From Sporodiniella umbellata (taxonomy: Eukaryota; Mucoromycota; Mucoromycetes; Mucorales; Rhizopodaceae), in assembly GCA_025677835.1 (NCBI GenBank), contig JAIXMR010000172.1, forward strand, positions 1 through 26,317: a stretch of DNA of 26,317 nt. Direction: 5' to 3'. The notes beneath the pieces were generated by a model. It ran no database searches and was not told where the DNA came from. It saw only the letters and a list, made by a program, of their open reading frames with translations. Every line of letters begins with the position of its first letter. Position 1 is the stretch's first letter. The position numbers and the translations under genes were made by a program. Positions 11,011-20,757 of this stretch are shown one piece after another.

Positions 11011-12313
11011 ATGTTTACCGAAATTGAGTATGGGACGTTTCCATTAGAAAGAGCGTACGAGATGCATGGTTATGAAGGAGCATCTTATTTAGCCTTAACA
11101 AGACAACCTGAGGACCCTACCTTTGTTGACAGTACAGACAGAAAATACAAAAAGCCCCCAGCTCATTTCTCAACTCATATTACAAACATTGATGGGGACT
11201 GTGTCAAGAAAACATGTCATCCTGGCTCCACCTTTTCAGGTTATGTTCAACTAAACGTAGAATTCCCACTAGCAGCTCAATACCTCAAACTCTTGTTTAA
11301 AGCAACGGGTAAAATAAAAATTTCAACTCCACTTTAAACAAGATGAATGATTCACTCCTCCTTGCTTAGAGCACATTTATGAAAACAGCAATCGCAAGGT
11401 CCGTGTTCGTTTATTTTCAGTCAAAACCGTGCTATGGGGATCGCCAAATACCAGTACAGAACGGTGGCCAGTCATTAGTCCTGGGAAGCATCAGTTCTTT
11501 TTTCTCTGTGAGCTTCCCTTGGTGAATTACCCACCTACTTTCCGAAACCATCTAGCCTCATGTGAGTTTGAGGTCGTGGCTTCCTTAGAGCGGCCTGGGA
11601 TTCGACCTTTTCAGACAGTGCCTATAGATATTCGATATCAACCTTTGATCATCACCACGCCTCTCAAAATCCCGCCTGTATACCAAAAGGAAATAACCGT
11701 ATCAAATACAAAAGTCGTAATGACCTTGCCGAAAGGTACCAGCTATAACCTTCTCGATAGCCAAGGCGGCCTGATTGATATCGAACTGTTTTTTTCCGGC
11801 GGCCATAGCTATATCAGTCATCTAGAGGCCTCTCTCAAAAGGCAAATCAATGTTTCCTGTCAAGACTATCAACAGGCAGATTCGATGACCTTAACTCATG
11901 TTGAACAATCCACCATGAAGCTTGACAATCCTAAAAACTATTTTATACAGATACCCATTCCAACCGAAAAAAGTCCTTTCAACACCCCTGCGATCCAAAG
12001 GAACTTTAGCGTCTTGGGAGTCACTACCTCTCTACTGGAACATTCAAAATATACCCAAATAACATACACCTTGCTCATCACTGCCAGAGTAAGGTGTGGG
12101 CTACTTTTTCAAAAACGTACTTTATTCTCTACCGACATTCAATTAGGAACCCTCTCTCCCGGATTACAAGTGCCTTCAAACGTCATCTCATGTTCCTCGG
12201 TTCCATCAAACGCCACTATATTGACTAAGCCAAGGTTTTTATATGTTCCTGGTCATCAAGAACAGTTACCAGCATACCAAGATGAGTGTCCTCCTCCCCA
12301 GTACTTTTTCTAA
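11011..12313 (+). CDS. Alpha-arrestin (arrestin-related trafficking adaptor), two exons
   Basis: Exons 11011-11308 and 11370-12313 join across a 61-nt intron (GTAAAA...GCTTAG) to give 413 residues. The N-terminal half is Arrestin_N-like (IEYGTFPLE..., then HPGSTFSGYVQLNV) and the C-terminal half is Arrestin_C-like (PKGTSYNLLDSQGGLIDIEL, then a second beta-sandwich). The last residues carry LPAY and PPQY, which fit the LPxY and PPxY motifs that bind WW domains of Rsp5/Nedd4 ubiquitin ligases. Family members recruit the ligase to plasma-membrane transporters and so drive their endocytosis. The ATG at 11011 is the first in frame after a TGA upstream. A poly(A) signal AATAAA follows at about 12323. 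Fold assignment rests on overall pattern; which transporter it serves cannot be told. Confidence 0.8.
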
Positions 12314-13152
12314 ATAGAGAAAAATAAAGTCTCATTTTCGTATAACCTTCATTTCTTCACCCCCCCCTTAAAGTCTTATTGTCTTGAATACATCTTAGAT
12401 TCGCTTAAACAAATAAAATTTGGCATTTGAAATTCAAAAGAAAAGAAGCATTTCATTGGGTGTGGACTTGATCTGATCATCTCGTTTTTTTTTTTTTTTT
12501 TTTTTTTTTTTAGGTTGTCATAGCAACTTTTCTTTTCTAATTCTCTTCTTATTTAAATAGGATTACAGATATAAAAGTAGAAGTACAACAACAACAAAAC
12601 AAAAGGCCTAACAAAAAAAAACCCTCCCCATTTCAAAAACCTTACCCCTATCTAAAAGTCTAGAGTGATAGGAGTGTTATCAATTTAACTTTAGACTTCT
12701 TTCCCAAGGCTCAGCTGACGTAAAGTGTTTACAAAGTTGAGAAAAGAATAGGTTGTTTTTCATGCCGTCCTTATCTTGTAGGGAATACTTGTGATTTTGA
12801 GCGCTAAAATAATAAAGATCGGTCGCATGGTCTTTCCTACTGTCTCTCAAAGAGCCACGATGCTGAACAATCGTTGAAAGTAAAATTTAAGCATAGTAGC
12901 TTTAGAAACCCAGCTAAATAAATTACTAAAGCCGCCAATACTGTTCATCTAGACTTTCTAAGGCTCTTTCCAAAGTACCAAAAAAAAAAAAAAAAAAAAA
13001 AAAAGGAGAGAGAGAGAGAGAACGAATACATAACAGAAACTATAAAGTATCAAACGCCTTTTTGATAAATCAGAAGCTGTTTTTTTTTTTTTTTTTTTTT
13101 TTTATTGGCCGCCTTTTGAGAAAATCGCCCTTTAGATTTGTATTCGAACTTT

Positions 13153-13183
<31 letters not shown>

Positions 13184-13195
13184 CATAAAATACAA
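12314..13195. other. Intergenic: arrestin 3' end and Rab5 promoter
   Basis: No gene is supported. The stretch contains AATAAA just after the arrestin stop, T27 followed by AGG (12485-12513, acceptor-like), A25 (12980-13004) running into a (GA)8 microsatellite (13006-13021), T24 (13080-13103), and (ATT)n/(ATTT)n repeats at about 13153-13183 just before the Rab5 ATG. Confidence 0.6.
12980..13103 (+). promoter_or_regulatory. A25-(GA)n spacer-T24 tract pair upstream of Rab5
   Basis: A25 (12980-13004), a 75-nt spacer that starts with a GA repeat, and T24 (13080-13103) lie 92 nt upstream of the Rab5 ATG. The order and arm lengths resemble the pair upstream of the histidine kinase. It is a candidate nucleosome-free core promoter; function is inferred. 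Confidence 0.45.
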
Positions 13196-14297
13196 ATGGC
13201 AAACACACAAGGAAAAACGTACCAATTCAAACTTGTGCTTTTAGGTAGCTTTTTAAGTTTTGAAAGCAGAATTCTAAAAGGTTTTTCAACATAGGTGAAT
13301 CAGCTGTTGGAAAGTCAAGGTATTTTACAAGATGAAAGTTTATAAAGATTCTTCAAAAACAAGACCTCAACATTTACATGTACTTGTGTTTTTTAAAAAT
13401 AGCTTGGTCATGCGTTTTGTAAAAGACCATTTTGATGAATACAGAGAGAGCACCATTGGAGGTAGAATGGACAAGAAAAGATAAAACTGAAATGCTTATT
13501 GTTTTATAGCTGCTTTTTTGGCACAGACCATTTCACTGGATGACCATACAACAGTAAAATTTGAAATTTGGTATAGCTGAAAAGTGCAACAACACTAAAG
13601 TTTATTTGCTTATTTACTTACTCCAATAATTCTAGGGACACAGCAGGACAAGAAAGATACAAAGTAGGCACTTTAGATAGCAAAAGAAAAAAAAACATGT
13701 TTTAATTATATATTTAGAGTTTAGCACCAATGTACTACAGAAACGCAAATTGTGCTGTAGTTGTCTACGATATTACACAGGCAGTAAAGTACAAACCCTC
13801 TCCTTTGTTTTTTTTTTGTTTTTTGTTTTTTGTTTTTGGTAAAAAATTCATCTCATTAGTTGTAGTCGTCTTTGGATAAAGCCAAGGCTTGGGTGAATGA
13901 ATTACAGCGTCAAGCGGACCCTAATATCGTGATTGCATTAGCGGGCAACAAATCGGATTTAGGAGGAAGAAGAGCTATTGAAACAAAGGTAAACAGTATA
14001 CTATCCATAACTTACTTACAGTAAACTAGACTGCCGAAGAATACGCAGAGGAGTCTGGTTTATTGTTTTTTGAGACCTCTGCAAAAACAGCCGAAAATGT
14101 ACATGAGCTGTTTTTAGCTATTGCCAAACGTATGCCTTTGGACCAGCTTGCAGACAACCGCAGAAATAGAAACGGTTTGGATTCTCGTGGCGTTGATTTG
14201 AACAATTCAGACAATTCGGCCAATGGATGCGCTTGTAAGTTTTAGAAAAGTCTCTTTTAGGTCTCCCACTAATCAGTGTTAAATCTACCTAGGTTAA
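13196..14297 (+). CDS. ypt5/VPS21: Rab5-family small GTPase (Ypt5/Vps21), nine exons
   Basis: This is an early-endosome Rab that controls endosome fusion and cargo entry. Exons: 13196-13244, 13295-13319, 13403-13461, 13510-13570, 13636-13663, 13718-13783, 13866-13988, 14030-14234, 14293-14297. They sum to 621 nt (206 residues), normal for Rab5. G motifs are intact: P-loop GESAVGKSS (17-25), effector region YRESTIGAAF (typical of Rab5), [21 protein letters not shown] and ETSAK. Introns are 41-83 nt, and the P-loop lies in a 25-nt exon. The last intron starts with consensus GTAAGT, has a CACTAATC branch site and ends CTACCTAG. Splicing it completes TGC GCT TGT TAA, a C-terminal Cys-Ala-Cys prenylation motif. 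If retained, the protein ends CACKF. Rab5 identity is firm; the 5-nt last exon is an inference from the motif and the splice signals. Confidence 0.92.
14235..14292 (+). other. Last Rab5 intron, which interrupts the final cysteine codon
   Basis: This 58-nt intron starts GTAAGT, has a CACTAATC branch-like site 20-odd nt before the end, and ends CTACCTAG. It splits the TGT codon of the final cysteine, leaving a 5-nt coding exon (GT TAA). The intron has an in-frame TAG 10 nt after its start, so retention would add only Lys-Phe after the CxC. Confidence 0.7.
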
Positions 14298-14391
14298 CTG
14301 GCCGCGTGCGCTTTTCATTCAGTCATATTAAAAAAAAATTCAATAACCTTCATACTTTCTGTCTTTTTTGGGGGGCTTTTTTTCCGGCTTT

Positions 14392-14418
14392 TAGTCAAGA
14401 GATAAGATCTCTTGACTA
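14392..14418 (+). other. Perfect 12-bp hairpin downstream of Rab5
   Basis: The arms TAGTCAAGAGAT (14392-14403) and ATCTCTTGACTA (14407-14418) are exact reverse complements around a 3-nt AAG loop. It begins 95 nt after the Rab5 stop, so it probably lies in or just beyond the 3' UTR. It could mark 3'-end formation, protect the RNA, or be a protein-binding palindrome in the DNA. Confidence 0.6.
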
Positions 14419-14492
14419 TCAACACACTCTTGTTGATGTCTACACCTGAGCTCTTTGTTTCCTGTTTGGAGCATTAGTAATCAAAACGACTC

Positions 14493-14521
14493 TTTTTTTT
14501 TTTTTAAAAAAAAAAAAAAAA
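14493..14521. repeat. T13A16 homopolymer palindrome
   Basis: Thirteen T are followed at once by sixteen A, with no interruption. This is one of five clear T(n)A(n) junctions in the window (others at 10606-10629, 16602-16622, 23059-23080 and 25733-25753). Confidence 0.9.
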
Positions 14522-16358
14522 CGAATTCATTTTCAAGGGAAAGTAATAACCAAGCTTTGGAGGTTTATGACCGTTTAAAAAGAAAAAGCAGAATAACACA
14601 TCGTCTTTTACTAGCCCCACACAAACATAATAAGGTAGAAAATAAACGACGTAATCAAAGAAACCAAAACGCAATTCATTATGATCTTTTATCGTCCCAT
14701 GTATTTTAAAATCCTGACTTTTAGATATAGATGTACATAGTAAACGTTTTGAGGTTTTACTTTTGCATTTATTTTCAATGTTGATATAACTGTCAGTATA
14801 GGTAAGCAATACTACATGCGCTACCTCACAATCTCAAAGAATCCTGCTCCTAGCTTTGCTATACGAAGAACAAGTCTCTTTTTTTTTTTTTTTTTTTTTT
14901 GTAGCCGGTATTTAAAAGAGGGTGTCCATTAGGTATATAACTCAGTTCCAGTAGTTCAAAAGGTTCCTATTGTTACTGCTTACACTCAAGTTAGAAACTC
15001 GGAATATTCTCCTTCGTCAATTTGAATATGTAAATAACCGTTTCAACGTATAACTACATCACAATATAACGCCTGCTTACTTTCAATAAAGTATTCTCTT
15101 CAAATTGTTACCGCTCTAAATAAAAAACTGAAGCTTTCTCTGTTGATTGAACATTGGTTTTGGTATCTATAGTAATACAATGGTCATATTCACAGAAATT
15201 ATGTTTCATACAAGCAAACTACGAAATGTTTCAATTTAATTTGTTCTTGCCGTTTTAAATAAGCGTTTTTTGTTATTCGATTGTCATCAAGATGCAACTA
15301 TTCAGCTAGCGAAATGTCTAAAAAAGATATTTGGGTAGACTGTATCAAAAACAGTGCGTTTTGGATTTTTTTTTTTTTTTTGTAGTCATGCAATTAGTTT
15401 GATCGAACAGTTACGAAAAACTTTGTCTGCAGAGCTCTACATTGTTGCTCTTTTCATCAAAAAAGAAGTATAAAAGAACTTGAAGGCAAATTTCCAAAAC
15501 GGGATTTCTCCTAAAGTGTGCAAAATGAAGTAATGGGCGTCGTATACAGAATAGAAAAACCATCAGCTTTGAAAAGATTCAAGTTTAAAGGTAGGGATGC
15601 TGCACGTTGGCCATATCCATAGTCTTTTATTATCGCGTAGCTTCTTGAGTTTTTGTTAGATACGAGCGTTTTCAAATAAAATAGCAAGCCAGTGCATCAT
15701 GTTTTGTTTTGTTTTTTTGTACGCAATATATGTATATATGTATGTATATGTGTAACTGAAATAAAAACGGTCTTTTGTTTTTGTATATTCAAGAAACGAC
15801 AGGTTATACACTTTTGTTTTTAAGGAGATGAGAGCGTAAATTAACTCTGCCTTCATACAAACAAATAAGAACACATTTAAATACTTTGTTTTGTGTAGCA
15901 AATACGAGTTTTTCGTACCGTAATTCTTGTTTGGCAACGAAAAGACGATACTCATCTTCCCTTTTTTATTATCCCGTCAAGCCCAATTTTGTAACTTTTT
16001 TTTTTTTTTTTTTTTTTTTTTCAGAACGGACACATTGAGAACAATGATACATACAGCCAAGTTAAAATTCTAATCAAAGCCTTTCTGAAACGAACTTGCT
16101 TGATGGTGTTTTAATAAAACATTCTGGTTATAGTGTCTCTTTTTATAGAAGGATAAATTGAGTTCCTTTACTTTAGCCACAGGCTGAGCTCTAAAAAAAC
16201 AATAAAAGAGGTTTAGTACTCATCTACTTTCATTTCTTTTCATCAAGTTTCTGCTTCTGTAAGACCTAAATAACAAAAGGTAAAACAGTAAAAACAAAAT
16301 CTTGTCTTAATGAGCTTTTTTTTTTACTTAAGCATGAGAAGTCTTCTTTTTTGATAAA

Positions 16359-18739
16359 ATGTCCCTCAATGTCAGACGTCCGCCACTTGAAGATTGGAGC
16401 AAGAATAGAAAATACGGTGTTATTATCGATGCTGGTTCATCTGGCTCAAGAGTCTACGTTTACTCTTGGAAAGATCACGAATATGCAAAAAAAGCTTTCA
16501 CAGCAGATGAATTAAAAAACAAAATATCTACAGTCGAAAGAGCAGATTATAATGGCCTCAAATGGACCAGCAGAGAAGAACCAGGTAGAGGACGAATGCC
16601 CTTTTTTTTTTTTAAAAAAAAACCCCCAGATAGGCTGAGCTTTTGATAGGTATTTCAACCTTTGGATCGAAGCCTTCTGAAGTAGGAGAACACTTGGATG
16701 TGCTATTGAATTTTGCCAAAGAAGTTGTGCCTGAAAATAGCCATGGCTCCACACCTATTTTTCTCATGGCCACTGCAGGTATGCGCCTCTTGCCAGAAGA
16801 ACAACAAAACGAACTATTACGATCAACTTGCCGCCATATCAAGAGTCACTCTCAGTTTTTTATGAGTAATTGTGAAGAGCACGTCAAGATTATATCTGGT
16901 GAACTGGAAGGGGTATACGGCTGGGTTGCCATTAACTATTTGATGGGAGGCTTTGATGGTAGTATCAAAACCCATGTAGATCAAGATTCTTTAGAGCAGC
17001 ATCATACTTTTGGATTTTTGGACATGGGAGGCGCTTCTGCTCAAATTGCATTTGAGCCAGAGCATCACCAAAAAGAAGAGCATCAAAACGACTTGACAAA
17101 AGTACAACTCCGAACGTTGGATGGAAGATCTGTAGAATATGATGTTTTTGTAACCACTTTTCTTGGCTATGGCAGCAATGAGGCTAGGAGAAGATACCTA
17201 GAAAAACGTATAGAGGATATGTTTGTAGAAAACAATCATACATTGAACGAGCACCACCAGCTGCAGCTAGACGATCCTTGCCTTCCGCTGAATCTTAACA
17301 CCACTGATGTTTCTACAAGTGTGCCATTGTCACTGCATGGTACTGGCAACTTTGAAGAATGCATTCGTTTGACTGATCCTCTGCTCAATAAAAACGCTGC
17401 CTGTCCAACCAAACCTTGTTTGTTCAACGGCGTTCACACCCCTAATATTGATTGGTCTGTAAACAAGTTTGTTGGTATTTCAGAATACTGGTATTCATCC
17501 CACGATGTCCTGGGATTAGGTGGTGTTTATGACTTTACTGAGTATGAAGAAAAGGCTAATAACTACTGCAGCAAAGACTGGTCGTCGATAGCGCTAGATC
17601 ACAAAGACCTAGATACTGCAGAGCTACATCGTTATCAGCTACAATGCTTCAAGTCAGCTTGGATTGTGAACATCCTACATGAAGGCATTCGGATTCCTCG
17701 TTTAAAAAACCCAAGCGGTCATAATTTGACAGAGGACACAGATCTACTCGAACAAGTGATTGAAAGTGTGGATTCAAAAAACTGGCGCCCTGTATTTCAG
17801 AGTATTGACACTATCAATGACATACAGGTTTCCTGGACTCTAGGTGCTATGTTGTTGTATGTTGCGAACCAGATTCCATTAGAAGCTCACAATGACGGTT
17901 TTTTGGGGCATAACACAGACGATGAGGGGATCCATGAAATCGCTGACGGTATAAGTGATCATTATATAGATTCAGAAAACGGTCGGTTTTCAAAAGTAGA
18001 AGCAAAGTCTACAGCTTTAATAGGCGTTTTTTCTTTCATACTTCTTGGTTTTCTTATCCTGCTTCTTTTGAGGTTCAGAAAGCGAAAGTTCAACATGAAC
18101 TCAACAGGTGGCATACTTGGTATTGATCCTTCTACTTCACATCGGTCTGCGTCTCTCTTATCTACAATCCGTACCGTAATGTCCAGAGCTTTGTATACAA
18201 TTGGTCAATGGCGTTTTGGTTCATATACCGCTGTAAACACAAATAATGTAGAGCTTGGTTCACTAGAAGACCCACAACACTCTGATGTAGTCACTATAAA
18301 CATACCAAACGGAGATAGACTCCTAGGACAGTCGTTTAAAACCCCCAGTGTTATATCAAAACAATACTGGAGCAAGAAGCGCTACAGTGGTGACAGTTAT
18401 AACACGCTCTTTCCTGAAAAAGGGCTTGGTGAAGCATCGCCTTTCAGAACTGCTTCTTCGTTGGGACTTGCAAACAGAAATAACAGTAGTTCCAATTTGG
18501 CTTCCCGGACAGGAAGTACGCCTAACCTTCCAGGTCTTGTGGACCGTTCTCCTTCGCCTTTAGAGATGATGCGTTCCAGATCGCGCATGGCCCTTGCCAT
18601 TCATGAGCAACCAGATGAAGATGATCCATCTCATGATCTGACGGAAAACGGACCTACCACTTTATGGACGCAGTCTGGAAGTAGAATAGCTAGTCCAAGA
18701 GGAAGTCCCAGAGGAAGCTTGGATGAGAGAAGAAAATAA
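16359..18739 (+). CDS. YND1: Golgi apyrase / nucleoside diphosphatase, GDA1/CD39 family (Ynd1-like), two exons
   Basis: It hydrolyses nucleoside di- and triphosphates in the Golgi lumen, removing the GDP/UDP left by glycosyltransferases. Exons 16359-16584 and 16650-18739 give 771 residues. All five apyrase conserved regions are visible: ACR1 IDAGSSGSRVYVYSW (23-37), ACR2 ATAGMRLLPEE (~116), ACR3 SGELEGVYGW (~158), ACR4 LDMGGASAQIAFE (~199) and ACR5 GISEYWYSSHDVLGLGG (~350). A single membrane helix lies at about 530-552 (GVFSFILLGFLILLLL, then RFRKRK). As in yeast Ynd1, there is no N-terminal membrane anchor and the one helix is C-terminal. The ~220-residue tail is serine-rich and basic, with SPRGSPRGS repeats, and is probably a cytosolic regulatory region. 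The 65-nt intron (GTAGAG...TTGATAG) contains a T12A9 palindrome. AT-repeat DNA and AATAAA-like sites follow the stop. Confidence 0.93.
16602..16622. repeat. T12A9 palindrome inside the apyrase intron
   Basis: The tract sits between the 5' splice site (16585) and the branch-like CTGAG at about 16635. In the pre-mRNA the U12 and A9 could fold back on each other, bringing the splice site closer to the branch point. Confidence 0.8.
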
Positions 18740-19155
18740 AGGAAATTCCAACAAAACATAGAGCCTTTTACCATACGTGTAATACATATACATATGTATA
18801 TATATATGCCTTTACAACTGTATATCTCGTATACCTCTCTTTATATAATAAAAGATTCTAATAGAATCTACAAAAAATCTTCAAACAAGCAACCAATGCA
18901 TCTTTGTTAGAACAATAAATGGATGACACGAATGTGCATTTTTTTTTTTTTTTTGTTTAAATCTATATTTGCAGGTTGAAGCATCTCTTTTTCTACTTAT
19001 TTATTATCCAAACCTTCATTGTTATTAAAATATTGGAAGCTGCACACTGTACATCAGTACAAGCATAGGAAAAAAAAGAGGGATGAGGCACATAGGTGTG
19101 AGTGGAGTGTATTTAATTATAAAAAAGTTGGGAAGGGGTTGAAAGAGGAGAGCTT
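18740..19155. other. Convergent 3' region between apyrase and SFP1
   Basis: The region holds the apyrase 3' UTR with a (TA)-rich microsatellite at about 18786-18808, AATAAA-type signals near 18847, and a T16 run at 18939-18954. No gene is seen. Confidence 0.6.
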
Positions 19156-19225
19156 CTAAACATTGTTATTCATCAACCATCTATCTCTCTGTGTTCGGAA
19201 TTGAGGCATTGGTTGCTGTTGTCGC

Positions 19226-19257
<32 letters not shown>

Positions 19258-20757
19258 CTGCTGCTGTTGTTGTTGATGTTGCTGCTGCTGCTGCTGCTGT
19301 TGATGTTGTCGTTGCTGTTGTCGTTGATGTTGTTGTTGTTGTTGTTGTTGTTGTTGTGAATTTACAACAGTTTGTTGCATTGCTACTTGCTGAGATTGCA
19401 TGCTGTTATTCATTGACTGCTGTTGGTTATAGTGTCCGTGCATTTGATGGTAACGTAAACCGTTAGCCGTTCTATATGCCTTTTTGCAACTTGGTACTTG
19501 ACATTGATATGGTTTTGCATTGCTACCATCTCCTTCTGAGTACCCATGACCTGAAGATCCCTTGGCCTCCCTTAAATGGTACTGAAGACCATTGATGTTT
19601 TTATACCTTTTTGTACAGTTAACCATAGCACAACGATAAGGCTTGTACGATGCATCCAAGTTAGCATGTGCACTCTTGATATGATGGAACAAATCACTTG
19701 AAGCATTGAAGCTAATAAAACAGCCTGTAACGCCACATCCATAGGATCCTATATCTCCAAAAATCTCCGTTGGATTCTGTTGTGGTTGTTGTGGTTGTGG
19801 CGGTGGATATGCAGTTGTGACTAATCTATTACGATCGTTTTGGTATTGCATTAATATAGATGAATCAGAAGGTTGTTGTGATGTAGGCGAGTTTGGTATC
19901 AGTGCTGTAGTGTTGGTAGGTCTTCAAATACATATTAGTTATTGTCAACTTCGAAAGGAAAAATAGTCTACAGTTTTTATCAACTCACCGAGCTAATTCG
20001 TCAGAACGAGTGTTGTTCGGATTCCAATTGCCATTAATTCTTTCTTGATGTGGGGAAGAGGATTGACCTAAAGGATTGAGTGGTGGCAAGGTAGGCAATT
20101 CAGTTCCACCTGGACTGTGTACAATTCGACTAATATCAATAGAATGGTAATTTGCATTCCCACCGTTATTAACTGCAGCTGGTTGAGTTAACCCTGTAAC
20201 AATCTCATGCTATGAAGTTGAACAAATTCGGTGAATTGAGCAAGATGTATATAGCTATATGATTATATATGTCTTACAGAGCCAAAACTCTCGGCGTTTG
20301 GGTACGCATGTGCTGGCTGATGGCCCTGACTAGGTGATGACGGCAAAGATTTTAGCTGGCTATTAGTTGACTGCCTGATGGCACTATTATAACTATACTG
20401 TCGATTGGGAAATGAAGAGGTATTTTCGTTATCGTTTTTCACAACCTGAGGTGATTCTCCTCTGCCTTGGTTGTCATTAGGCAATGCTCTGCTTGGCGTT
20501 TGGGTATTATTAGTATTGTTAATAGCTGAATGAGCTAAGTAATCATTGTAGTTTGAAAGATTACTGCGAGGTCCAGGTGCTGCACCAGGAGGGAAAGTTT
20601 GTTGTTGATTAAAAGATGGACTTGAAGAATATTGGAATGCTTGAGGGTGTTGTTGCTGACGTTGCTCGCTTTGCGGAGGTTGGCTATAGCCATAAGTAGG
20701 TCGATACTAGTCCATAGCTTAGCCAAATTTTTCAGTGCTTTATCGTTCTCTTACCAT
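19156..20757 (-). CDS. SFP1: Sfp1/JAZF1-type C2H2 zinc-finger transcription factor, four exons
   Basis: In yeast, Sfp1 links TOR and nutrient signals to ribosomal-protein and ribosome-biogenesis genes. Exons, in transcript order: 20757-20755 (the ATG alone), 20706-20278, 20209-19989, 19921-19156. Total 1419 nt, 472 residues. The N-terminal half is Asn/Gln/Ser/Pro-rich and disordered. Three zinc fingers follow: CGVTGCFISF...HHIKSAH (~276-300), CAMVNCTKRYKNINGLQYHL (~311-335) and CQVPSCKKAYRTANGLRYHQ (~352-378). The paired 'NGLxYH' fingers and the REAKGSSGH linker are the signature of Sfp1/JAZF1. The C-terminus is a long polyglutamine tract broken by His and Arg (19205-19350), then PQFRTQRDRWLMNN. 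Intron 1 begins directly after the ATG (ATG|GTAAGA, ending GGACTAG). The other introns are 68 and 67 nt with GTAAGA and GTGAGT donors. Family call is strong; exon 1 is inferred. Confidence 0.88.
19205..19350 (-). repeat. CAA/CAG/CAT repeat encoding polyglutamine
   Basis: The repeat encodes about 50 residues, nearly all Gln with scattered His and Arg, near the SFP1 C-terminus. Mixed CAA, CAG and CAT codons show that it has been partly stabilised by substitution, but the longest pure stretches should still vary between isolates. Confidence 0.85.
20707..20754 (-). other. SFP1 intron 1, immediately after the start codon
   Basis: On the sense strand the ATG (20757-20755) is followed at once by GTAAGAG. 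A TGGCTAAGC branch-like site precedes the acceptor GGACTAG. The downstream exon is open from the acceptor (YRPTYGYSQP...), and an in-frame TAG inside the intron closes the frame just upstream, so some splice to a start codon is needed. Confidence 0.7.

Larger units (their letters stand above)
14298..16358. other. 2-kb gene-poor gap between Rab5 and the apyrase
   Basis: No supported gene. The gap contains a perfect 12-bp hairpin (14392-14418), T13A16 (14493-14521), and three acceptor-like sites where a long T run meets AG: T22-GTAG (14879-14904), T16-GTAG (15366-15385) and T26-CAG (15996-16024). Short open stretches follow some of these (for example 15386-15475 and 15532-15622), but they are no longer than chance allows in AT-rich DNA. 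Spliced 5' leaders of the apyrase or a non-coding RNA are possible explanations. Confidence 0.5.

Noticed and set aside
15386..15622. Possible small coding exons after the T16-GTAG site, ending at a TAG at 15620-15622
   Set aside because: The open stretches (about 29 and 35 codons) look protein-like, but their phases do not join by a clear GT-AG intron, no family is recognised, and such lengths occur by chance in AT-rich DNA.
2182..16021. Long A/T tracts as retrotransposon poly(A) tails
   Set aside because: No target-site duplications, reverse-transcriptase fragments or shared flanking sequence were seen, and several tracts lie inside short introns.
19191..19466. Valine/alanine-rich open frame on the plus strand over the polyglutamine repeat
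   Set aside because: Produced by reading the CAA/CAG repeat on the wrong strand.
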